A stretch of DNA of 6,811 nt from an uncultured Parasutterella sp. (lineage in GTDB: Bacteria; Pseudomonadota; Gammaproteobacteria; Burkholderiales; Burkholderiaceae_F). Under the pieces are notes generated by a model. It was given only the letters and a program-made list of their open reading frames with translations. It did not search any database and was not told the DNA's origin. Made by a program: the position numbers and the translations under genes. The DNA lies in assembly GCA_900766055.1 (NCBI GenBank), contig CAAFTZ010000170.1, forward strand, positions 1-6,811, given 5' to 3'. Each line of letters begins with the position of its first letter. Position 1 is the stretch's first letter. Positions 1 through 6,045 of the stretch are shown in pieces.

Positions 1-1
1 C

Positions 2-280
2 ATCCTCAAAGGCGGCATTCGAAAGCGCAATCAGGCGCCCTTTGAGGTCAAAGGCTTCCGTCTTTTTGACAAGGTTGCCTGCAAGGGAGAAGAAGGCTTC
101 ATTTTCGGTCGTCGATCATCCGGGTACTTTGATGTTCGAAAACTTGACGGAACTCGCACTTCAGCAGGCATCAGTTACAAGAAGCTACGTCTGTTGGAAA
201 AAAGACAAACCTATTTAACAGAAATTCGAAAAGAGGAGGCGCTTCCTCCCCTGCCTGAAGGCAGGGGTCTCCGCGCCTAA
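2..280 (+). CDS. iscB: C-terminal end of an IscB-like (RRXRR/HNH) RNA-guided nuclease, partial at window edge
   Basis: An open frame enters at base 2 and runs 92 codons to a TAA at 278-280; its start lies before the window. I recognise the C-terminal segment of the IscB/IsrB group, ancestors of Cas9 carried by IS200/IS605-type elements. The cues are a VKGF segment (residues 16-19 of the visible part), then a short strand leading to GRRSSGYFDVRKLDG (36-50), then GISYKKLRLLEKR (56-68). These resemble the IscB pattern GRxxxRxSGxF followed by GIS and a basic stretch. The RuvC, bridge-helix and HNH parts and any guide (omega) RNA would be upstream and are not visible, so IscB and the HNH-lacking IsrB cannot be told apart, nor can intactness be judged. 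The last codons lie in a palindromic repeat that looks like an element end. The stop is two bases from the first ptsH ATG. Family assignment is from motif memory, without a search. Confidence 0.72.
   Translation: MLKGGIRKRNQAPFEVKGFRLFDKVACKGEEGFIFGRRSSGYFDVRKLDGTRTSAGISYKKLRLLEKRQTYLTEIRKEEALPPLPEGRGLRA
237..278. repeat. Nested inverted repeat, probable right-end hairpin of an IS200/IS605-type element
   Basis: An inner 8-bp perfect stem, CCCCTGCC at 248-255 with GGCAGGGG at 260-267, closes on a TGAA loop. An outer 6-bp stem, AGGCGC at 237-242 with GCGCCT at 273-278, encloses it across 5-base internal loops. Subterminal hairpins near the transposase-independent right end are a hallmark of IS200/IS605 elements, and this one overlaps the last codons and stop of the IscB-like frame. 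A competing small stem (GGAGG at 235-239 with CCTCC at 245-249) is also possible. No T tract follows, so it is a poor intrinsic terminator. The exact element boundary cannot be fixed from one copy. Confidence 0.6.
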
Positions 281-285
281 ATATG

Positions 286-555
286 ATGAAAACCATTGAA
301 GTAGAAGTCATTAATCGTCTCGGACTCCATGCTCGTCCGGCCGCCAAACTTACCCAGAAAGCGAATGAATTCTTAAGTGAAATCAAGATTGATAAAGACG
401 GCCGCGTTGTGAACGGAAAATCGATTATGGGCGTCATGCTTCTAGCCGCTTCTAAAGGCACGGTTTTAAAGATCAGCGCCGACGGAACGGATGAAGAGTC
501 CGCTCTTCAGCAGCTGAAAGAGCTTTTTGATACCAAGTTCGGCGAGCAGGATTAA
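286..555 (+). CDS. ptsH: Phosphocarrier protein HPr of the phosphotransferase system
   Basis: HPr is the small cytoplasmic phosphocarrier that receives phosphate from enzyme I on a histidine and hands it to sugar-specific or regulatory EIIA proteins. The protein has the full HPr length, with the active-site motif LGLHARPAAK and the regulatory-serine motif NGKSIMGVM. Two adjacent ATGs exist, at 283 and 286. Starting at 286 gives 89 residues and puts the active histidine at 15 and the serine at 46, exactly the canonical numbering, so I prefer it; starting at 283 adds one methionine. Conserved Ser46 suggests possible control by an HPr kinase/phosphorylase, which is encoded elsewhere if present. 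No good Shine-Dalgarno sequence precedes either ATG. The only purine run (GGGG at 264-267) is too far away and lies in a hairpin. ptsI follows after 2 bp, so the two are co-transcribed. Confidence 0.96.
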   Translation: MKTIEVEVINRLGLHARPAAKLTQKANEFLSEIKIDKDGRVVNGKSIMGVMLLAASKGTVLKISADGTDEESALQQLKELFDTKFGEQD

Positions 556-557
556 CC

Positions 558-2366
558 ATGAGTGAAAAGCTTGTGTCTCAACGACAGGAGCTGAGAGGGG
601 TCGGCGTTTCGAGCGGTATCGGCTTCGGACATGCCAGAGTGATGCAGACTTCTTCTCTGCAGGTTCCCCGCTACTCGGTGACTGCCGAAGATGTTAGCAA
701 AGAGGTGAGCCGCTTTAAGAAAGCGGTGGGCTCGGTCAGCAGAGAGCTCGATCAGATGATCCGGCGTTCTCCCAAAAAAGCGCCTAAAGAAGTTAAAACT
801 TTTCTTGAAGTCTTCAAACTTCTGGTCAATGATTCAACGATGTTTGAAGACGTATCGGACCGGGTTAAAACCCAGCTTATCAATGTCGAATGGGCGCTGC
901 AAAAGCACCTGGAAGATACGCTGAAGCTGTTTGACAGTCTCACGGACGCCTATTTAGCCGAACGCAGTGACGATATCGTACATGTCATCCGCAGACTGCA
1001 GGAAGAGCTGACCGGGGAGCGCCGCAAAATCCAAGAAAAAGTGCGTAATGCTCAGTCGGAAGTGATTTTGGTGACGAATGACCTTTCGATTGCCGACGTG
1101 ATTTGGCTGACGGAATACGAAGAGCTGGATTTAGTCGGTATCGTCACGGAAAAGGGCGGTCCGACTTCTCATACGGCTCTATTATCTCAAACGCTCTTTA
1201 TTCCTGCCGTCGTGGGTGTGGCCGGAGCGGTCTCCGTTATTAAAAATAATGATCGTATTTTTGTAGATTCCAACAGCGGTCAAATCATCTGCAATCCGAC
1301 ATCTGCAGAAATTAAGGAGATCGAACGGAACGTCAAAGCTCAGGAAAAGAAGTATTCGCAGCTCTATCGTGCACGCCGTCGAGTGGCAGAAACGAAAGAT
1401 AAGTTCCGAGTCACTCTGAAGGCCAACGTGGCCATGGTCTCAGGGCTTGATGAGATTTTGCATTTGGGTGCCCAAGGTGTGGGTTTGTTCCGCAGCGAGT
1501 ATTTATTCATGGGGCGGGACAATCTCCCGGACGAACGGGAGCAGATGGAAAGCTATCGAGAGCTGATTGACACGATGGCGGGGCGTCCTGTCACGATTCG
1601 TACGATCGATGTCGGCGGAGACAAGCTGCTCAATGCCGAAGCAAGAAAACGCAACTATTTTTCAGGTGCGGAAAAAGAAGATAATCCTGCGCTGGGTTTG
1701 AGGGCGATCCGTTTTACCTTGGCGAATCCGAATCTTTTTATCACGCAGATTCGAGCGATTCTTCGGGCTGCTTACGGTGCGGACGTGCGCATTATGCTGC
1801 CGATGATTTCGAGTCTGCAGGAAGTGCAGGAAGCCAAACGATACATAGAACTTGCCAAGACGCAGCTCCGAGAAGATAAGCTCGACTTTAATGAATCCGT
1901 GCCGGTGGGCATCATGATTGAACTGCCCGCGGCCGTGATTTGTGCCGAGGAGCTCCTCAGCGAAGCAGATTTTGCCTCCCTAGGTACCAATGATCTCATT
2001 CAGTACACGCTTGGCGTTGATCGCGGAAATCCTTCGGTGGCTCCGCTCTACGACGAATGTCATCCGGCAGTGCTTAGATTAATCCGTACGGCGGCCAAGG
2101 CAGCCCAAAAACTGAACAAACCGATTTCAATTTGCGGCGAGATGGGCGGACGCCGAGAGATGGTGCCTTTCTTCGTCGGTCTTGGCATTAACGAGCTCTC
2201 AATGGTGCCGATGCAGATACCGATCGTGAAGGAAATGATAAGGTCTTTGAAACGGGGCAGCTGTCAGAGGCTGACTTTGAAGCTTGTAAAATCCCGAGAC
2301 AGCGGGGAAGTTCGCAAGCTGTTGGATCAATTTACAGAAAAAGGAGCAGAGGAAAATGTCGGATAA
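558..2366 (+). CDS. ptsI: Phosphoenolpyruvate-protein phosphotransferase (PTS enzyme I)
   Basis: Enzyme I autophosphorylates from PEP and transfers the phosphate to HPr, the first step of the PTS, in the cytoplasm. The 602-residue protein has the standard order: HPr-binding helical domain (about 50-150), phosphohistidine domain with GGPTSHTAL (His205), and a PEP-binding TIM barrel from about 280. Catalytic residues expected from E. coli are all found: Arg312, Arg348, Glu455, Asn478, Asp479, Arg489 and Cys526 (in CGEMGG). Numbering runs 16 ahead of E. coli up to Arg348 and 24 ahead from Glu455, so there is a longer N-terminus and a net 8-residue insertion near 358-375. The E. coli-type AR after the phosphohistidine helix is SQ here. 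The ATG lies 2 bp after the ptsH stop with a weak AGG upstream, suggesting translational coupling. It overlaps the next gene by 11 bp. An active enzyme is expected. Confidence 0.97.
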   Translation: MSEKLVSQRQELRGVGVSSGIGFGHARVMQTSSLQVPRYSVTAEDVSKEVSRFKKAVGSVSRELDQMIRRSPKKAPKEVKTFLEVFKLLVNDSTMFEDVSDRVKTQLINVEWALQKHLEDTLKLFDSLTDAYLAERSDDIVHVIRRLQEELTGERRKIQEKVRNAQSEVILVTNDLSIADVIWLTEYEELDLVGIVTEKGGPTSHTALLSQTLFIPAVVGVAGAVSVIKNNDRIFVDSNSGQIICNPTSAEIKEIERNVKAQEKKYSQLYRARRRVAETKDKFRVTLKANVAMVSGLDEILHLGAQGVGLFRSEYLFMGRDNLPDEREQMESYRELIDTMAGRPVTIRTIDVGGDKLLNAEARKRNYFSGAEKEDNPALGLRAIRFTLANPNLFITQIRAILRAAYGADVRIMLPMISSLQEVQEAKRYIELAKTQLREDKLDFNESVPVGIMIELPAAVICAEELLSEADFASLGTNDLIQYTLGVDRGNPSVAPLYDECHPAVLRLIRTAAKAAQKLNKPISICGEMGGRREMVPFFVGLGINELSMVPMQIPIVKEMIRSLKRGSCQRLTLKLVKSRDSGEVRKLLDQFTEKGAEENVG

Positions 2367-3015
2367 GTCGAATGCCGTCACCGATGACGAATTTGTCGAG
2401 ACGGATGAGTTATTAGCTTCTATTCCGGTGGAAGCAGAGGCAATGGATTTAGCCGAAGCCGACGGTTTTATGACGGCCGTACAGCTGCTTCCTAAAACGC
2501 CGGAAACCAAGGATTGGCTGCCGCATATTTTGTCGACGGTGGGAGCAAAGGACGCGGGGACCGGAAGTCCGGAGAGCGACAAACGGCTCAGAGCTTTGCT
2601 TCTTAAACGTTTCCATCAGATCGGAGATCAGCTGGCAGGAGCGGTACCGCTGGACCCCGTTTATTTTGAAGCAGAAGATGAAAAAGGTCGTCCTCTGACC
2701 GCCAAAGCCGCAATTGAAGCGCTTGAGCCGTTTGCATTGGGTTTCCTGGAAGCCGCGCAAACCTGGCCCGGCATCTTAGATACCAATTCGCGTGCCGTCG
2801 CTCGTTCTCTGCACGGTGTTTTACGCCATCTGCCCGAAGAAGCTTTGGGTGATTTTGCTCAGGTCAAGACTATTCTCGACAAAGACGCCCCTTTAGAAGA
2901 CCTTCCCTCTGCTTTGTCCGATATGGTGAGCTGTCTAGCCGAAATCGCTCATGAAACAAAGGGGTATGACCTGCCGGAGCTGAATGAGCCGGAAGACGGA
3001 GAAGAGAAAGCCTAA
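2356..3015 (+). CDS. UPF0149 (YgfB/YecA-like) family protein, function unknown
   Basis: This 219-residue acidic, mostly helical protein fits UPF0149, the family of E. coli YgfB and YecA. The cues are the N-terminal signature MDLAEADGFMTA (30-41), then DWLP (53-56), and a second helical block with FALGFLEA (126-133) near a tryptophan. YecA proteins often end in a cysteine-rich SEC-C zinc motif. Here the tail is only acidic (ELNEPEDGEEKA), so it is closer to YgfB in architecture though longer than the E. coli protein. There is no signal peptide or membrane segment, so it is probably cytoplasmic. Its ATG lies inside the end of ptsI (11-bp overlap) behind a good AGAGGA ribosome site at 2348-2353, so it is expressed with ptsHI. 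The family's biochemical role is not known to me. Its stop overlaps that of the convergent ampG. Confidence 0.75.
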   Translation: MSDKSNAVTDDEFVETDELLASIPVEAEAMDLAEADGFMTAVQLLPKTPETKDWLPHILSTVGAKDAGTGSPESDKRLRALLLKRFHQIGDQLAGAVPLDPVYFEAEDEKGRPLTAKAAIEALEPFALGFLEAAQTWPGILDTNSRAVARSLHGVLRHLPEEALGDFAQVKTILDKDAPLEDLPSALSDMVSCLAEIAHETKGYDLPELNEPEDGEEKA

Positions 3016-4415
3016 TTTTTATCCGAAGGCTGCTGTCTCGATAGATAGCCGATGATCGGAATTAAAACGAGAACCGGGACACCGAGCGCAGCCGTCAGGA
3101 TAAAGAAGTTTGGGTATCCGAAACTCTCGACCAACACGCCCGAGAAGCCTGCAAGAAATTTCGGCAGGATCAGCATGATGGAGGAGAAAACCGCATACTG
3201 TGTCGCAGAGTATTGTACGTTTGTGAGTCCCGACAGGTAGGCAATAAAGGCAGCGCTTGCAAGGCCTCCGGAAAGGTTGTCTGCGCTGACAGTAAATACT
3301 AGGAAAGGCAGACTGTGGCCGATGCCTGCCAGTGCTGAGAAGAGCAGGTTAGTGCCGGCGGAGAGAAGCGCTCCGACAAAGAGCGTCTTCAGAATGCCGA
3401 TTCTTAACACCACAATACCGCCGATGAATGTTCCGACCAAGGTCATCACGACGCCGAAGATTTTAGAAACGGCGGCGACTTCTTCCTTGGTAAAGCCCAT
3501 ATCCCGATAGAAAGGGTTGCTCATGACGCCCATGACGACGTCACTGATCCGGTACGTCGCGATCAGGAGCAGGATAGCGAGGGCGTGCCAGCGATATCGA
3601 TAAAAGAAGTCCGCAATCGGCCGAACGCAGACAAAACCGAACCAGCCGACCACCTTAGCGATAGGACGAGGAAGTGAAGGGTGACGAAGGATAAACGCGT
3701 GGACGTGATAGCGCATTTCCTCCAGCTGACGCAGTTTGGAATTTTCGTCGGAAGTGTTCGGCGGCGGTGAAAGCAAAGTCGTCGCCAGGCCAACGCTAAT
3801 CGAAGCGGCCATGATGAGATAAGCCCACATCCAGCCGGTCTGATCATAAACGCCCGCAGGGGTCGTCTGGAAAAAGGCCGCCAGAGCAAAAGCGCCGGCG
3901 CCAGCCCAAATCATTGCAAGCCGATATCCGGTCTGATAAGTTGCCGCTAACGCGCCCTGAAGATCGGCAGAAGCGCTTTCGATGCGGTAAGCGTCCAGAG
4001 AAATATCCTGCGTTGCCGAGCAAAATGCCGTGAGCAGCGCAAAGGCCACGATCTGAGGCATGTGCGTCTGCGGATTAGAGAAGGCCATGCCGGCAAGCGA
4101 GATGATCAGCATCACCTGAGAGAGGGCGAGCCAAGCTCTGCGCTGACCTAAATGCTCGGATAACCCAGGGAGCTTGACGTTGTCGACGAGCGGAGCCCAT
4201 AGCCATTTGCAGCCGTAAACCAATCCCACCCAAGAGAGGAATCCGATCGTCTTGAGATCAACGCCAGCCTCGCGCAGCCAAAAGCCGAGCGTGCCCAGCA
4301 CTAAGAGCAACGGCAGTCCCGCAGAGAATCCCAGAAAGAACATTCTGAGGCAAACGGGCTTGAGGTAGATCTTGAAGTCCGAAAATCGACTCTGCAGCTT
4401 TGAAGAATGAATCAT
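3012..4415 (-). CDS. ampG: AmpG-family muropeptide permease (MFS transporter)
   Basis: AmpG imports GlcNAc-anhydro-muropeptides from the periplasm across the inner membrane for peptidoglycan recycling; in bacteria with AmpR/AmpC it also feeds beta-lactamase induction. The protein is a multi-spanning membrane protein with about 12 or more hydrophobic segments. It has family segments FFLGFSAGLPLLLVLGTLGFWL near the N-terminus, QDISLDAYRIE (136-146), YRISDVVMGVMSNPFYRDMGF (288-308) and NLSGGLASAAF (380-390). A hydrophilic loop (about 217-245) lies between the two halves. An upstream in-frame ATG at 4451 would give 479 residues. I prefer the ATG at 4415 (467 residues) because it makes an ATGA overlap with the rsuA stop and has AGGA nine bases upstream. 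It is the last gene of the xthA-rsuA-ampG operon. It ends by overlapping the convergent UPF0149 gene, with no terminator visible. The substrate is inferred from the family. Confidence 0.9.
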   Translation of the reverse strand: MIHSSKLQSRFSDFKIYLKPVCLRMFFLGFSAGLPLLLVLGTLGFWLREAGVDLKTIGFLSWVGLVYGCKWLWAPLVDNVKLPGLSEHLGQRRAWLALSQVMLIISLAGMAFSNPQTHMPQIVAFALLTAFCSATQDISLDAYRIESASADLQGALAATYQTGYRLAMIWAGAGAFALAAFFQTTPAGVYDQTGWMWAYLIMAASISVGLATTLLSPPPNTSDENSKLRQLEEMRYHVHAFILRHPSLPRPIAKVVGWFGFVCVRPIADFFYRYRWHALAILLLIATYRISDVVMGVMSNPFYRDMGFTKEEVAAVSKIFGVVMTLVGTFIGGIVVLRIGILKTLFVGALLSAGTNLLFSALAGIGHSLPFLVFTVSADNLSGGLASAAFIAYLSGLTNVQYSATQYAVFSSIMLILPKFLAGFSGVLVESFGYPNFFILTAALGVPVLVLIPIIGYLSRQQPSDKN

Positions 4416-5107
4416 CCGATAATTTCCTGAGCGGATTTGACCCAGGTCCATTCACCCGGTTTCAGGTCTTGTGGCAGAGAGAGGTTTCCGAAACGAATTC
4501 GTTCCAGTGCGACGACACGATTGGACACCGCAGCCATCATGCGCTTGACCTGGTGATACTTGCCTTGCGTAATGCCGAGATCAATGACGAGTTCGGTGAC
4601 TTTTTCGCAGCTGACGGCTTTGACGATATCCGGCGAGTCTGCAAGCTGTACTCCCTTAAGGAGCTGAGCGATCTGCTTTTCGCTGATCGGATGTTTAAGC
4701 GTGACCCGATAGATTTTGGTGACATGTTTCTTCGGGTGCGTGAGCCGATGAATCAGTTTGCCGTCATCCGTTAATAAAAGCAGTCCAGTGGTGTCTTCAT
4801 CGAGACGGCCTACCGGCTGGACTTTTCTTACGCGCAGAGGAGGAGGCAGCAGAGAGAGCACACTCGGGTGATGAATGGGCTTCAAGGAGCATTCATAGTG
4901 CTCGGGTTTGTTCAGCAGAATGATGGCCTTTTCAAAAAAAGGCCATCGGACTCCGTCTACCTCAAAGGTCAGGTTTTCCGTCGGGATATCCTCATCCGGA
5001 TCGGTCACTGTAGCGCCGTTGACACGAAAGCGTCCTTGAACGATAAGTCCCGTGCATTCGTGGCGGGTTCCGAACCCCTGTGAGAAAAGTATTTGTTCAG
5101 CAATCAT
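4412..5107 (-). CDS. rsuA: 16S rRNA pseudouridine(516) synthase RsuA-like
   Basis: RsuA converts uridine 516 of 16S rRNA to pseudouridine during small-subunit assembly. The 231-residue protein has the family's usual length and layout: an N-terminal S4 RNA-binding domain (about 1-50, with GTRHECTGLIVQGRFRVNG) followed by the catalytic domain. The catalytic motif is GRLDEDTTGLLLLTDDG (100-116) with Asp103 as nucleophile, matching Asp102 of E. coli RsuA. The substrate tyrosine is likely Tyr133 in KIYRVTL, and the basic GKYHQVKRMMAAVSN motif (182-196) is typical of the RsuA group. Similarity runs to the C-terminal PGEW segment. The ATG overlaps the xthA stop (ATGA, 5104-5107), with no clear ribosome site, suggesting reinitiation after xthA. 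Its own stop overlaps ampG in the same way. RluB/E/F relatives are the alternative; the KGVQL and YHQVKRM segments favour RsuA. Confidence 0.9.
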   Translation of the reverse strand: MIAEQILFSQGFGTRHECTGLIVQGRFRVNGATVTDPDEDIPTENLTFEVDGVRWPFFEKAIILLNKPEHYECSLKPIHHPSVLSLLPPPLRVRKVQPVGRLDEDTTGLLLLTDDGKLIHRLTHPKKHVTKIYRVTLKHPISEKQIAQLLKGVQLADSPDIVKAVSCEKVTELVIDLGITQGKYHQVKRMMAAVSNRVVALERIRFGNLSLPQDLKPGEWTWVKSAQEIIG

Positions 5108-5880
5108 TTCAGGTCAAAGTCATAGACGACGGTAAGCGGGGCGTGATCAGAGAAACGCTCGTCCCGATAAATATCGGTTTCTTTTGCGGTGGAAGCAATT
5201 GCCGGGGTTGAGAACTGGTAGTCGATTCTCCATCCGACATTATTGATTCGAGCGCGTCCTCGGTTGCTCCACCAGGTAAAGCGATCGGGACGCGGATCGA
5301 GGCGTCGAAAGACATCCTGCCAACCTTCTTTGAGCCGATCGGTAATCCACTGACGCTCTTCGGGAAGGAAGCCGGAATTTTTCAAGTTGCCTTTCCAGTT
5401 TTTAATATCAATTTCTTTGTGTGCAATGTTGAAGTCACCGCATAAGACAACGTCTCGACCGTCGCGAATTAACTCATCTAAGCGGCCTTTGATGACATCA
5501 AGAAAGCGGAATTTAGCCTGCTGGCGTTCTTCAGAGGAGCTTCCTGAAGGAAAATAAATAGAGACGACGATTAAATTATTAAAGCGAACTTCAACATATC
5601 GTCCCTCCCGATCAAATTCTTCGTTGCCGAATCCGATGATGACTTCATCGGGCTTTTTTCGGGAAAGAACCGCACAGCCCGAATAGCCTTTCTTTTCGGC
5701 GCAGTGGACGTAACGATAAAAAGTACCGTCCAAATTAATCTCGTCCGGCACTTCGTTCGGCTGAGCCTTTAATTCCTGGATGCAGACGATGTCGGCATCC
5801 TGTTTTGCCAGCCAGAGATGAAAGCCTTTATTGACAGCACTGCGGATGCCGTTGGTATTGATGGTGATGATCTTAAGCAC
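5104..5880 (-). CDS. xthA: Exodeoxyribonuclease III (AP endonuclease, xthA/exoA type)
   Basis: This is a Mg-dependent AP endonuclease and 3'-5' exonuclease of base-excision repair. All catalytic motifs of the endonuclease/exonuclease/phosphatase fold are present. Numbered from the GTG start these are NTNGIRSA (Asn10), QELKA (Glu36), YFPSG (Tyr109), GDFN (Asp149, Asn151), GWRIDYQF (Asp220) and DERFSDHAPL (Asp245, His246). The open frame extends upstream to a TTG at 5943 (279 residues), but those 21 extra residues are not family-like and have no ribosome site. The GTG at 5880 gives 258 residues and the usual beginning directly before LKIITINTNGIR, so I use it; its ribosome site is also weak. 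It is the first gene of the leftward operon and is divergent from pyrE, an arrangement I associate with betaproteobacteria. The stop shares an ATGA with the rsuA start. Confidence 0.94.
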   Translation of the reverse strand: MLKIITINTNGIRSAVNKGFHLWLAKQDADIVCIQELKAQPNEVPDEINLDGTFYRYVHCAEKKGYSGCAVLSRKKPDEVIIGFGNEEFDREGRYVEVRFNNLIVVSIYFPSGSSSEERQQAKFRFLDVIKGRLDELIRDGRDVVLCGDFNIAHKEIDIKNWKGNLKNSGFLPEERQWITDRLKEGWQDVFRRLDPRPDRFTWWSNRGRARINNVGWRIDYQFSTPAIASTAKETDIYRDERFSDHAPLTVVYDFDLK

Positions 5881-5977
5881 TTGCCGGTCCGTTTTTTCAG
5901 AATGTCTAATCTTACCGCGGTCAAGAGAAATGTCGGTTTCCAAGAACGGTACTCTGAGGAAAAGAATTTCGAACCGA

Positions 5978-6007
5978 TTGTTTTTGCGTAATATGCCTCG
6001 CTAGAAT
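5978..6007 (+). promoter_or_regulatory. Candidate sigma-70 promoter for pyrE
   Basis: TTGTTT at 5978-5983 and TAGAAT at 6002-6007 are separated by 18 bases. The -10 box matches five of six consensus positions and the -35 box three of six. Transcription would start near 6014, about 30 bases before the pyrE ATG. A perfect 8-base palindrome, ACTTAAGT, lies at 6015-6022 just after that point. No equally convincing promoter was found for the divergent xthA. The call rests on pattern only. Confidence 0.45.
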
Positions 6008-6033
6008 ATCGGCCACTTAAGTCTTAATTTCTC

Positions 6034-6038
6034 GGTGA
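6034..6038 (+). promoter_or_regulatory. Ribosome binding site of pyrE
   Basis: GGTGA ends seven bases before the ATG at 6046, a normal spacing. It supports that start over any internal methionine. Confidence 0.6.
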
Positions 6039-6045
6039 CTTCGTT

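Noticed and set aside
237..278. Nested hairpin as an intrinsic terminator of the nuclease gene
   Set aside because: No T tract follows and ptsH begins at once; an element-end structure is the better explanation.
1..280. TnpB rather than IscB as the identity of the partial gene
   Set aside because: TnpB C-termini carry a CxxC zinc ribbon and RuvC end motif; only one cysteine occurs here and the GRR-SGYF segment fits IscB.
171..461. Minus-strand open frame of 96 codons across the iscB/ptsH junction
   Set aside because: It is antisense to two better supported coding frames and shows no recognisable motif.
3563..3889. Minus-strand 108-codon frame inside ampG
   Set aside because: It is a frame-shifted shadow of ampG with arginine-rich, motif-free composition.
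4416..4451. Longer ampG from the ATG at 4451
   Set aside because: It would overlap rsuA by 40 bases and add 12 polar residues; the ATG at 4415 has an AGGA site and the same ATGA overlap seen upstream.
5919..5924. TTGACC on the minus strand as an xthA -35 box
   Set aside because: No acceptable -10 box at 16-18 bases; the best hexamers there match poorly.
5881..5943. N-terminal extension of xthA from a TTG start at 5943
   Set aside because: No ribosome site, a rare start codon, and 21 residues unlike other exonuclease III N-termini; the GTG at 5880 gives the family-standard beginning.
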